Source: Diphasiastrum complanatum
Lineage: Eukaryota; Streptophyta; Lycopodiopsida; Lycopodiales; Lycopodiaceae
Length of the DNA stretch: 64,000 nucleotides
Direction: 5' to 3'
Assembly: GCA_029204225.1 (NCBI GenBank)
Contig: CM055092.1
Location: forward strand, 10,875,806-10,939,805
Shown here: piece after piece, positions 33,421 to 43,640 of the stretch
How the letters are laid out: each line of letters begins with the position of its first letter
Position numbering within the stretch: the first letter of the stretch is position 1
Position numbers and translations under genes: made by a program
The notes under the pieces: model-generated
Databases searched by the model: none
What the model was told of the DNA's origin: nothing
Seen by the model: only the letters and a program-made list of their open reading frames with translations

Positions 33421-34545
33421 TAGGACATGATGGAATAGACCGTCTAAAAAAAGGACTCCGTTCGACGACACTAGACCGGTTCTCGGGAATGTTGAAAAGT
33501 AGTCCGTTTAGTGGCATTCCCCCAACAGAAAGGGCATTTCCGATCAAACGGCACCGTAATTGAGTTGTAAATAGTCCTATGGGTTCGTGTTGAGTCCATG
33601 AACTTGTGGACACCGCCCGTCCAAGGTTTTGATTAGATTTTACTGAATTCGACCAATTTCTGGTTCGACGGGCCTAGAATCCTAGAACTACGTTTAGGGT
33701 TTCTGGTTTGGGGATGCATGTTTTGAGCTACAAATGGTCCTGTGGGTTTGTGTTGAGCCCACAAACCTGTGGACACCTCCCGTCCAAAGTTCTGACCGTT
33801 TTTTATTGAATTCGATCAATTCTGGCTCGATGGGCCTAAATTTCCAAGATTGTGTTTTGGGTTTCTAGTTAAGACACATGTTTCGCTATGAGTACTGAAC
33901 CGTTTGGAGCCTAGTTTAGTCATGTGGGTTTGTCTCAGTGTGCAGCACAGGACGGAATAAACCGTCTCAGAAACGGACTCCATTCAGTGACACTAGACCA
34001 GTTCTCGGGGATGTTGAAAAGTCGTCTATTTAGTGGCATTCTCCCTGACAGAAAGGGCATTTTCGGACAAATAGTGTCGAAATTGAGCTCCAAATGGTCC
34101 TATAAGTCTGTGTCAGCCCATGAACATTTGGACACCTCACGTCCGAGGTTTTGAGTGTTTTTGACTGAATCTAACCAATTTCTGGCTCAACGGACCTAGA
34201 ATCCCAGAACTACTTCTACGGTTTCTGGTTCGGACGCACGTTTCGTTGTGAGTACTGAACCATTTGGAGTCCAGTACATAGGATGGAATAGACGGTTTGA
34301 AAAATGAATTTCGTTCGATGACACTGAACTGGTTCTCGGAGATGTTGAAAAGTAGACCATTTAGTGGCATCCCCCCAGTAGGAAGGGCGTTTCCAAACAA
34401 ACAACGTTGAAATTGAGCTGCAAATGGTCCCGTGGGTTCGTGTCGAGCCCACAAACCTGTGAAAATCTCTCATCTGAGGTTTTGACTATTTTTTACTGAA
34501 TCCGACCAATTCTTGGCTCGACGGGCCTAGAATCCCAAAACAAAA
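33421..34545. repeat. ~330-bp tandem repeat array
   Basis: Units begin at about 33433, 33955 and 34284. The spacing 33955 to 34284 is 329 bp. The first interval is 522 bp because it contains an extra ~190-bp partial unit. Landmarks in each unit, in order: (A)ATAGACCGT, GACACT(A/G)(A/G)ACC(G/A)GTTCTCGG, GATGTTGAAAAGT, TTTAGTGGCAT(T/C)CCCCC, AAATGGTCC, a GGACACC-TCCCGTCC phrase, and GACGGGCCTAGAATCC. A related minus-strand peptide (GGMPLNGLLFNI) is open in three units, counting 31781-31960. Confidence 0.8.
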
Positions 34546-34860
34546 AAGCAAAATTATTTTTTTGTTAACAAACCCTACTCTGCCTCACCATCTCCATCTC
34601 CAACTCATCGTTCACCCTCCCTACCATGTATCTTCCAGTCATGGCCTGCCCTGCTCCTCCCTGTCTCAGCCATGGTCGCTCCTCGCCATTGCGCTCTACA
34701 ACCTGCACACACACCCTGCTTTGTCCTTTCTCGACGTCTTGACCAAGCCCGCTTTTTCTATAGCCTGTTCACATGATTGATGTCGTTGGATCCATGTTCG
34801 CAATCTTAATGTTATGGGAGACTGATGACAAAATAGTTTTTTTTTCAAAGAAAACGTAGA
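34546..34860. other. Unassigned spacer
   Basis: This is a pyrimidine-rich segment (34560-34770) followed by AT-rich DNA. A short open frame rich in His, Pro and Ser lies at 34562-34780 but has no recognisable content. Confidence 0.35.
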
Positions 34861-34865
34861 AAATA

Positions 34866-35250
34866 TAAAGGGATTAGTTGGAAACGCCTCGGTTGAGCCA
34901 ATGCTAAGGTAATAACTTGGAAATCATGTCAATGCACAGTGTGGGAATCGACAAAGTGGATTTGGTAAAGTTTGGTGAGCGGGGAATAGTGGTGACTAAT
35001 ACACCAGATGTGCTGACTGAGGAGACTGCTGACTTTGCCCTTGCTTTTGGGGACATTTACTTTCACATAGACTATGAAGCAGATGAGCAACTTCATATAT
35101 GCAAGTCACGACCAAGAACATCAAGAAACAAAAGCAAACTTGAAAGCTTCTAATTTCATATATAAAGATATAAATAAGCTTCAAATGGAGATCATACTCG
35201 GATTGCCAGGTTCAGGCATTATAGGCATGCCTTGAGCAAAGATTTGAAAA
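34866..35250 (+). pseudogene. Hydroxypyruvate/hydroxyphenylpyruvate reductase-like gene fragment
   Basis: The plus strand encodes KGLVGNASVEPML, then after a frame change [20 protein letters not shown] and [20 protein letters not shown]. This is the segment before the Rossmann fold in D-isomer 2-hydroxyacid dehydrogenases (HPR3/HPPR type). About 120 bp later, past unrelated DNA that could be an intron remnant, EIILGLPGSGIIGM resembles the GxGxxG nucleotide-binding motif. No catalytic Arg, Glu or His regions follow. The family reduces hydroxypyruvate-type substrates with NAD(P)H. This is a fragment only. Confidence 0.7.
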
Positions 35251-35255
35251 TGTTC

Positions 35256-35605
35256 GAATGCGGCCGCATCTTTACACTGGCCAATATTGGTTACGGACAA
35301 TATTGGATTTCGGCCAATATTTTGGGTTGCAACCAATAGTCTATGTGGCGGCTGATTCACATGGGTCGAGAGGGGGAATTGCGTGTTGGAGGTGGAGTGC
35401 GGGTGTGGTCACCGACAGAGAAAGAGAACGAAGTTAGATGTGGCCAAAAGTTAGTAAAGCAAGGCTTTGGGGGTGGGACTCGATGGTTTTTTTTGGAGGG
35501 CAGGAAGTGCCCCTCAATATCATAGGCAGCCGATGGTTGGGGTGGTGGCTGATGATTGGGGTAGCGTACAATGGTTGAGGTTGAATGCAGACGCATCTTT
35601 ACACT
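35256..35605. repeat. Minisatellite bracketed by 23-bp direct repeats
   Basis: GAATGC(G/A)G(C/A)CGCATCTTTACACT occurs at 35256-35278 and 35583-35605 (21 of 23 identical, 327 bp apart). Between them lie degenerate GGCCAATATT and GGCGGC(C/T)GATGATTGGGGT units like those at 30935-31160. TTAGGG-like strings follow at 35613-35645. Confidence 0.65.
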
Positions 35606-35712
35606 AGCATTTTGGGTTAGGGTTATGGTGAGGGCTTAGGGTCTGGAGTTGGTTTATGGGGAGGAGAGGTGGAAAGTAGGGGGGTTAGGTGTGAAAGAAG
35701 AGGGGTTAATGG

Positions 35713-35841
<129 letters not shown>

Positions 35842-36205
35842 TCATAGTTTTCGATGGGTGGCCGAAGTTCTATAGCTGTATGTGGCTTGGGAAGTATGGA
35901 ATTTTTGAAGATCGGAGATGTTCCGTAGATGTGCTCAGCTTGGGAAACTAACTACACCGTCTTCTGACAACCCGGCTAGGCATTGAGGCACAGAAACAAA
36001 AAGTGTTAAGGAGGAGGTGTACTCAAGCTATGGACTTCCAGGTGGTGAATATACTGGCTACTGCTCCGATAGTTGCAAACTCGACCACTTCATTTCTCTT
36101 GAGCTTGGTGGCTCTAATGAATCCACCAACTTATGCCTAGAATCCTATACTGGGGAATGGAATGCACATGTCAAGGAAAAATTGGAGAATTAGCTGCACA
36201 AACTG

Positions 36206-36520
36206 GTGTGTTGTGGAGTTGTAGCAGCAGATGTAGTTGCAAACGACATATCTAATGAATGGATTGTAGCCTACAATACATCTCGTGTGTCTTTTTATCT
36301 TTCGACCCGGTCAAGTGTGAAGAAACAAAATGTTTCTAACTACAAAGCCTTGCTAGCTTTCAGCCCTCCACCTGACACGAAACACAAAGACGAACGGTTC
36401 ACAAACACAAAGGTCAAAGAACACGAAGACAAACGGTTCGTGAACACGAAGGTCAAAGGAAACGAAGATGAACGGTTCACGAACACGAAGGTCAAAGGAA
36501 ACGAAGACGAACGGTTCTGA
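36206..36520 (+). other. Repeat-containing open frame of unknown nature
   Basis: This 104-codon frame starts MCCGVVAADVVANDISNEW and then enters 39-bp repeats that translate in phase as DERFTNTKVKGNE units. The leading half is not recognised. Because 39 is a multiple of three, the frame survives each repeat until a 1-bp deletion in unit 4. Nothing indicates expression. Confidence 0.3.
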
Positions 36521-36709
36521 ACACGAAAGTCAAAGGAAACGAAGACGAATGGTTCACGAACATGAAAGATTCACGAACGAGAATCTTTTGCGGTCTGGCA
36601 CGAGAACCTTTTGCGGTCTAGTACGAGAGAAGGCAGACGACCAAAATGAAACCAACGATGGAAACGGAACCAACGAAGGAAACGAAACCAACGGCGGAAA
36701 CGAAACCAA
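36389..36709 (+). repeat. 39-bp, 23-bp and 18-bp minisatellite arrays
   Basis: 39-bp units start at 36389, 36428, 36467 and 36506; the last is 38 bp. A 23-bp pair (ACGAGAA(T/C)CTTTTGCGGTCT) lies at 36577-36622. Three 18-bp units ending in GGAAACG(G/A)AACCAA(C/T) fill 36657-36710 and run up to the LTR start. Confidence 0.85.
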
Positions 36710-37449
36710 TGTTGTGAAATCTTCTCCTGTCCCTCACGCTCCAAAGAGTGCCAACAAGATCATGCAAGTACCCAGAAGTATAGATATCTAATCTGATGGC
36801 ATGACGTCAGTAGATACACTTTAGGTCGTGGCTAATCTACCACTCTTGTAATTTCCTGATTAGTTGTAGATGTTTAATCACTCTAATCTAAAGGTTACAT
36901 AGAGGAACTATATACTTGTTGGATGATACTTGACAAGCGATGACAGAATACACATTCAGTGTAATGAAGTAGTCTGATGCTAGTAAGCAATCAAGACGAA
37001 ATCATAGAATACATGTCCACCTGCGTGCGAAGACAATTCTATCTAGGATCTGTAGATCCAACTGTCCGCTAGTAAAGTGAGAGGATTACTCGTGAGAGAT
37101 CCGTGTTTCTCCCACGCCAATGCACTGCGTGAATTTGCATGCAATGCTTAGAGAATCAGAGAAAGATCAATATAGATGATTTTCTTGTTGTGTCTGATCT
37201 CGAATGCAAATGTGTCTGTTGTCATTCGTGCGTCTGAATTCTCTTGTTCATTTTAATTCCGCATCTTGGTTGAAACTATGTTGAATGTTGCATTAATTTC
37301 ATAAATGTAGATCAGCAGTGCCTGACTACACTCTGGAGGACCGTAGGAGCGATTCAGCAGGCAGCGTCCAGCGATCGCATCTGAACTCCATCCGAGTCGC
37401 AAGAGAGTCGCCGTTGATTTGCCTTTGTGAAAGCTTCTGTTTTTCATCA
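36710..37449 (+). repeat. Element I 5' LTR
   Basis: It begins TGTTGTGAAATC and ends TTTTTCATCA, one base before an iMet-like PBS, giving TG...CA ends and about 740 bp. No second LTR copy was found, so the left edge is inferred. Confidence 0.55.
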
Positions 37450-37450
37450 G

Positions 37451-37462
37451 TGGAATCAGAGC
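37451..37462 (+). promoter_or_regulatory. Element I primer-binding site, tRNA-iMet type with one mismatch
   Basis: It reads TGGAATCAGAGC, differing at one base from the standard TGGTATCAGAGC. Confidence 0.6.
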
Positions 37463-37858
37463 ATCTCACACTCTTCAGTGGTATCGAGCTCAACACCAAT
37501 GTAGAGACAGACGACTCAAAGACGTTTTGTTTGTGCCTACTCTGCAACAAGACTTGCTCTCTGTAGCAAGAATAGCAGATGCAGGAATGCGTGTGACATT
37601 TTTTGATGAAGCATGCAACGTGGGTGATGCCAGTACCAGTACTCTCATCGCTTAAGGCAGAAGGAAAGGGAACCTATATCATCTGAAGGTACGCCTAATT
37701 GCAGATAAGGTGCATCAGACTCATGACGACTCGCCAGACACTTTGTGACACAGAAGACTCTGCCACATGAACTCAATGGCACTTTACCAGGCAAGCCATC
37801 ATGGAGCGATAACAGGGGTCAACATCTCGAATGCAACCAGTTTGACCACCTGTGATAC

Positions 37859-38707
37859 ATGTTTGAAGGGCAATTACCACATAAGCGGAAGACTATCAAA
37901 TGCAAATGGGTCTTCAAGCTCAAATACGAACCAGATGAAAATGTGACGAAATACAAAGCAAGACTGGTAGCGAAGAGTTTTTCTCAGAGATATGGTATTG
38001 ACTACTCTGAAACTTTCTCTCTTGTCGTCAAACATTCGTCCCTACGTCTGTTATTTGCATATGCAACAACTTATGACCTCAGGATCCACATTGTGGACGA
38101 GAAGATAGCCTTCTTGCATGGCAAACTAGATGAAGAGGTCTATATGGATCAACCCCTAGGATATGTCTCGAATTCACTTCCTGACTATGCATGCAGAATG
38201 CATAGAAGTATCTACGGTCTGAAACAATAAGCCTGACAATGGTACAAGAAGAAAGATCAAGCCCTGAAATAATTAGGATTCAAGCCTCTGTTGGCTGACT
38301 CCAATGTATATGTCAGAGTTACAGATGGGCCGATCATCATTGTGGTTGTATATGTGGTTGACACTCTGATACTTTGCAGGAGTGAGCAGCTAATTGTTGA
38401 AGTGAAGACAGACATCTCAAAACATTTGGAGATAGTGGATTTGGGAGAAGCCAGATGTTACCTAGGCTTACAAATCGAAAGGGACTATGAGGGAGGTAGG
38501 TTATACCTTCATCAGTCCAGATACACCCATAAGATCCTAGAGGACTTTGGGATGTTGAACTGCAAAGGAGCGAATACTCCAATGCTCGCAGGGATGGTGC
38601 TGACAAATGATGACTGTCCGAAGACTGAGGAAGAGAGAGAACAGATGCAGCTCATACAGGAAGCTGATAGGATCACTCATGTACCTTGCAGACAACACAT
38701 GTCCTGA
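37859..38707 (+). pseudogene. Element I reverse transcriptase
   Basis: Frame 37859-38230 has KCKWVFKLKYEPDENVTKYK, ARLVAKSFSQRYGIDYSETF, the HIVDEKIAFLHGKLDEEVYM segment (family DVKTAFLxG) and SIYGLKQ. A stop pair near 38228-38237, one fitting CGA to TGA, interrupts the frame. Frame 38291-38707 continues with IIVVVYVVDTLIL, where the family has YVDD and this copy has YVVD, so a catalytic Asp is lost, and then DLGEARCYLGLQI and a RLYLHQSRY segment. The RNase H start is only traceable to about 38870. Confidence 0.85.
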
Positions 38708-38874
38708 TATTGCTTATGCAGTATTCAGGATGAGCCAATTCTGCACGAATCCAGGCTCGACGCATTGGAAGATTACAAAATGAATTTTGCAATATCTTCA
38801 ATTAACGAGAAATTACGGGCTATGTTATTGTCGTGGTACAGGTTTCAGGATACTTTACTGAAGCAATGCTAGCT

Positions 38875-39158
38875 GGGCATTTCTCTAAACTTAATAGTAT
38901 AAGTTAATTTGCTTTTCTTTATTTTGGCAAGTAACTTAACTTTACAATGTTTTTGCATTTTCTTCTTGAGCCATGCCACATTTTCTATTGTGCTTTGAGG
39001 TACTTTTGACCAAGGCGTATTTACAATATTTTGCACTTTGCACAAATACAAGTGCATTGGTTTTTGACTTTATAATTACATTACTTACAAAAGGGAGGTT
39101 ATACAAAGCCATTTGTATTATGTCTCGTGCACTGGCCATGTATCGTACGTGGCCAGCA
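38875..39158 (-). repeat. LTR fragment, same family as 51229-51738
   Basis: TTCT(CT)AAACTTAATAGT onward matches 51425-51738, including GCCATGCCACA and GTGGCCA(G/A)CA. A ~35-bp AATTAATTG... segment present at 51565-51590 is missing here. Only the U3 part is retained. Confidence 0.75.
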
Positions 39159-39364
39159 TGCCTCCTACACTAATCTGGTATTAGTCCCATAGTACAATGC
39201 TCGTGGATGTGTTGTGTTGGTATAGCTGCTTTCTTTTGGTGCAGTATGGGCTTCATCATGAATGGAAAGCTTGTTGGAAGGAGCTGGGAGCTTGCTGATT
39301 AAAAGGTATTTGCTTCAATATTGGTCATTAGGCGACACCTTGATGGTGGCATGAGATCGAGGAT

Positions 39365-39575
39365 ATGCTGGATTTGTTGGATTAGCTTGGATCTTGATCA
39401 TGTTGCGCGACTTCAAATGGTGGATCGTTGATCGGCATTGATCTGATGAATTTGTTGGATTTGCTTGGATTGGCTTGGATCTTAATCATGTTGTGTGATG
39501 CTAGATGATGGACCGTTTATCAGCTTTAATCTGCTAGATTTGTTGGATCGGCTTCGATCTTGATCATGTTGAAAA
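39365..39575. repeat. ~80-bp degenerate tandem repeat, about 2.5 units
   Basis: The phrase GATTTGTTGGAT(T/C)(A/G)GCTT(G/C)GATCTTGATCATGTTG recurs at about 39369, 39448 and 39537, with variable ATGGTGGATCGTT...GAT(C/T) sequence between. Confidence 0.7.
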
Positions 39576-40740
39576 CAATGAACATGAATGTGAAAAGAGG
39601 TGGGGGTGTTAGAAAGGAAAAGAAAAAATAATAGGGGTTCTAGGGAAGATGGGCTTTTCATCATCATTTTTATAGCCCTTCTAAAATATAGGTGAGAGGG
39701 GGGATCCCAGGAATGGTGAGTGAATGTGTAAAATGCCTAATCCAAATTTTTTTTAAGAAAGATGGAAAAACAAAAGGAAAAGTAAGAAATAGAAAAGGAA
39801 ATAATGTTGTAAAATAGAAGACGCAAAATGAGCCCTTACATGTCTTTTTTTTGGGCTTCCTTTTTTTTTTTGTAAAAACTATACAAGTTTCAAGGAAGTC
39901 AACCTTCGTGGACCACCTCTTTTTCAATGGAATCTGAGAAAAGTTGTAGTCTTCCATGGTTGAGTCTTCCACTCAGGCCACACATCTCTTCACGGGGAGA
40001 TAAGTAGGATCGACCCTTATGTGTGGAGAGGCGGTGAAATAAACCTCCAATGTGCATGGTTCAATGAAGAACACCTCTTCCTGCCATTTGGATTGTGGCT
40101 GGAGTTTGGCTAAAGTGTTTTTTTAGAGAATGGCCCTATAATTCTGAGGCTGGGAATGAGAGGCTATAACCATCTCAAGTTGTAGGGTTTTGAAAGGAAT
40201 TGAGGAAGGTGGTAATGGCGGTTCACACTGGCGGTAAACGTTCCTAAAATATTATGCAATACACCTAGATCAGATTCATAGAAGAGTAATCCACGTCGTT
40301 TGAAGGCACCATAGGGCACGTTTGTTGGGAAGAGGAGGGGCATGTCATTGGCTTGTGGTGGTATTATCGGTGCCCAAGGATTGGTCAAAAGAAGTCTTGG
40401 TGTCAAGGGGTTGAACATCGACCTGGCTGGTCTGGAGATTGACACTGATTAGACATCAAAACATTCGAGATCATTCAAGATAAAAACAACATGTGCATTA
40501 CAACTATTGTATTATCAATGATCTTTTCTAGAGTGTTGTGTGACAAACCCACCCAGCGCTCGGCGCAAGAGATACTATGTCTCTCACGAACTATATCAGA
40601 GAGTCTCACTTACTAGCTGACTCTTAGACATCGGCTAGCAAGTCTATGCCTAGTTCACATTGGTGTTAAACCAATTTAGAGTTCAACTGATTCTCTCGTG
40701 TTTGTCCTGATTATATGGATAGAGAGAAAAATGTTTAAGC
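39576..40740. other. Unassigned region
   Basis: Minus-strand frames at 39670-39972 and 40164-40445 (the latter with FPTNVPYGAFKRRGLLFYES) are open but unrecognised. Stretches of poly-T and poly-A flank them. I see no element boundary. Confidence 0.3.
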
Positions 40741-40743
40741 TAA

Positions 40744-41540
40744 TCAATGATCACAAAAATGGCTAGTTAAGCACGTTCTAACGACACTCAGTTTGTTGTC
40801 GCCATTGTCCGTGCAGGTGGTACTCCTCCTAGTACTTGGCTTGATCTCCTTTGTACTTAGAACGTGAAGATTCGTTGTCTTTCGGTCTTCGGGTATGTCG
40901 AGCTTCGTGGCTTTGTGTCTTCCCTTCATGCACGCATCAGAGGATGTCAAGTTGGTTGCATTACTAATGCTTACTCCTGTGATCGCTCCATGTTGGCGTG
41001 CCTGATACAAGGCCATTGGGTTCATGTGACATAGTCTTCTATGCCATAGAACATCTGTCAATTCATGGCCTTGGTGTGCTTTTTGTTGGTAGGCGTCTCT
41101 TCATATGATACAAGTTGCCTTTTCGTCTTTCTTCTTTAATGAATGTATTAGTGATGGCTTCAACGACATTGCACGTTTCATTGGAAAATGTCACACACAT
41201 TCCTACGTTTCTTATTCTTGCGACTAAGAGCAAGTCCTGCTACGATGTGGGTGTGAACAAAATGTCGTCCAATCTTCGGTCCTTGTCATTCATGTTAAGC
41301 CATGTAGCGAACCAGTGCCATTCACTTGATGTCTTGATCTGTCTCCAAGAACTATGTATCTAGATGGATCTGTACTTCAAAAGTTATCCATGATTCGTCT
41401 GGATGTAATGAAGTGAGAGGTTGCACCTGAATCAAGAATGACTTCTTGTGTGTTTTTAATAGTTTGGTTGTCTGAATTCTGTGATTTCTGTAGGTATCAG
41501 ATGAGCAAACATAAAACCAAAAGAGGTTTCATTTGACCCT
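40744..41540 (-). mobile_element. Element J: Ty1-copia protease/pre-integrase fragment
   Basis: The minus strand reads, from the right, a Gag-protease joint, VILDSGATSHFITSRR (catalytic DSG, about 41420), broken protease frames, then LWHRRLCHMNPMALYQARQH and CMKGRHKATKL (GAG-pre-integrase, 40744-41061). The integrase core does not follow: after CMKGRHK the frame becomes unrelated. The pre-integrase is close to element I's. Confidence 0.7.
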
Positions 41541-41626
41541 AGATCATTGATCTTAAATGTGTAGAAATATCTTGAAATGGATAATAGTATTCACCAAGGA
41601 AAAAACTGTGGACTTAATTTCCAACA
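41541..41626 (-). repeat. Start of element K 3' LTR
   Basis: On the minus strand TGTTGGAAATTAAGTCC follows the pol stop of K after about 14 bases containing ACGAGAGAC as a poor polypurine tract. Only a short piece remains before element J sequence. Confidence 0.5.
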
Positions 41627-41639
41627 GTCTCTCGTAATG

Positions 41640-42300
41640 TCACGGTTGGTGCCTTGGTGTCTTCGTCAAGTTTAGCATGCTGAAGAACTTTTGATGCTTG
41701 ATCCTGGGAAGCGCTTTGGTGAATATATCTGCAATCATATCTGTTGTGGGGCAGTATTGAAGAGTTATTGTCTTGAGAAGACCTTTTTCCGAATGAAATG
41801 ATACTGAATTTCTATGTGCTTAGACTTGCCATGAAATTTGGGATTCAGAGATAGTGAAATACAGCTCAAATTATCACACAGAATGGTAATTGGCTGAAAC
41901 TGAGTGTGAAATTCTTTTGACAGTCAATTGAATTGTTTGCAAAATCCAATTGAACAAGATAAGCATTGATTCTTTCGAACCAAGTCCTTGTGGCCTGTTT
42001 CAAGCCATTGATCGCTTTGTGCAGCTTGCACACTTTGTGCTCTTGGCCTTTGACTTCAAATCCTTCCGGTTGAAAGGTATACACCTCTTCTTTGATGTAG
42101 TCGTTAAGAAATGATGTCTTGACATCCATATGATGCATCTCAAGGTCTTCTGCGGCTGCTAATACGATCAGAGTCTTGATTGACTGCATTTTGACAACAT
42201 GACTAAAAATTTCTTGATAATCCACTCTTTGGACTTGAGTGAACTATCTAGCCACCAACCGTGCTTTCCATTTTGCAATGGAACCATCAGAGTTGATCTG
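41640..42300 (-). pseudogene. Element K RT fragment joined to RNase H
   Basis: Frame 41866-42225 has DYQEIFSHVVKMQSIKTLIV, MDVKTSFLNDYIKEEVYTFQ, KLHKAINGLKQATRTWFERI and YLVQLDFA. The catalytic YVDD region is deleted, and the sequence jumps to RNase H segments ([53 protein letters not shown]) ending at a stop at 41640-41642. All are in minus orientation. Confidence 0.8.
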
Positions 42301-42502
42301 CTTCTTGAAGATCCACTTGTTGTTGATAACTCTCTTGTGAGTGGGGAAGTTGACTAGGTCTAGTTCGTCAAAAGTGATTAGTCCTCGTTTTCCATAGCTT
42401 CTTGCCACTTTACAGCATGCTTAGAGTTGCTTCGGCTAGGATTTCTGGATCTTTTGATGAAGTTCAGAAAGATTGAGATGTATATCTCTCAGGGACTGTT
42501 TG

Positions 42503-43640
42503 TCAGATCCAGGAGGATCTTCGAACAGTCGATTGACCAGATTGCGATGGTGCTTCTTCTTGAAATTGTCCAGATCTGCTCAAGCTAGCTTGGTCTAGTC
42601 TTGTGACAGCAGGTACTATCGGTTGCTTAGCTTCTGCAGCTGTAGCTGTAGCTCCAAGTTCTATAGAAGAAACATCATGATTGGAAGATTGAATGTTGCG
42701 TAAAATAGGATGAAATGTCATAGCATCATTTATTGATGGTTGTTGAAAGTCATAGAATGTATCTTCTTTGAAGATAACATCCCTGTAAACAAATGCTACA
42801 TTGGTGGATGAATCATATACTTTATAAGCTTTATGTTCATCAGGATAGCCAATGAAAATGTATTTATCTGTTCTATGATCCAGCTTTTTCCTAAGTTGTT
42901 TAGGAACATGAACGTCAAAAGCTTTTGATTTGTGCTTAATGAACATGACTGTAGGCCATCTAGAATAATCATCTATGAAGGTGATAAAATGAATTGCATC
43001 TCCTAAGGATGGAGTTGGCATTGGACCACAAAGATCGCTATGTACAAGATCTAATACTTGTTTTGTTTTGATGGAATGTGATTTGTGAAATTTACTTCTA
43101 AAGTGTTTGCCATAGATGCAAGATTCACAAAAAAAGATTTCCTATCTAACAAAAGAGAGAAATAGAATCCATCAACTAAATTATTACAATGCATGTAAGA
43201 AAGTGATCTTGTATTCACGTGTCCAAATCGACTATGCCACAGTATATATAGCATGATCGTTTACATTTTCATTTGAAGTACTAGCTAGTGCAACTGAGTC
43301 AGATAATACATATAAATTTTTGACTCTAGTGTAGGTATTCATAGTAGTATCTTCATCCAAGATTGTACATTGTTCAGATGAGAAAGTAATAGTGTAGCCC
43401 ACATCAGTTATCTTGGAAATTGACAATAGATTCTTAGATAGCTGAGGTACCTGAAGAACATTTGGAACGGAAATAGAGAGAGTGTTCTTGAACACTATCT
43501 TGATTGTCCCTTTGCCTTCAATGTGGATGGTGCTTGAATCTCTAAGATAGACAAATTGATCTTTGGTATTAGATTCGTATTCAGTAAACCATTCTCGTCG
43601 GGGTGTCATTTGTTGGGTCGTGCCACTGTCAGTCTCAGCA
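42503..43640 (-). pseudogene. Element K protease, pre-integrase and truncated integrase
   Basis: TDSGTTQQMTPRREWFTEYE (catalytic DSG) opens the protease at about 43640. Frame 43232-43609 continues with VPNVLQVPQLSKNLLSISKI. Frame 43051-43254 has the LWHSRFGHVNTRSLSYM segment. Frame 42503-43021 has TFIDDYSRWPTVMF, then jumps to VPKQLRKKLDHRTDKYIFIG and the YPDEHKAYKVYD segment. The second Asp and the Glu of integrase are lost in that jump. Confidence 0.8.

Larger units (their letters stand above)
37451..38870 (+). mobile_element. Element I: Ty1-copia with gag and integrase deleted
   Basis: Soon after the PBS the sequence enters the protease C-terminus (VPTLQQDLLSVARIADAGMR near 37540), then GAG-pre-integrase (HRRLCHMNSMALYQ and CDTCLKG, about 37740-37870). 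It passes directly into RT at about 37875. Gag and the entire integrase core are therefore missing. It breaks off near 38870 at an LTR fragment of another family. Element J (minus, 40744-41540) is the same family. Confidence 0.75.
41627..43640 (-). mobile_element. Element K: Ty1-copia with multiple internal deletions
   Basis: Minus-strand order is a damaged 5' LTR (43641-44600), protease (43640-43232), pre-integrase (43254-43051), integrase remnants (43021-42503), RT (to 41866) and RNase H (to 41640). PBS and Gag are missing: LTR sequence runs straight into the protease. The integrase core is cut after DDYSRW, and most of RT after the YLVQLDFA segment is deleted. Same family as L and M. Confidence 0.8.

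Noticed and set aside
35610-35650. Interstitial telomere array
   Set aside because: Only three imperfect TTAGGG strings are present with irregular spacing. The same is true at 30745 and 58675.
36389-36620. CRISPR-like array
   Set aside because: Units are head-to-tail minisatellites with no unique spacers, in plant nuclear DNA.
39670-40445. Host gene on the minus strand
   Set aside because: Two open frames have low-complexity or unrecognised content, no shared phase, and no splice-supported structure.
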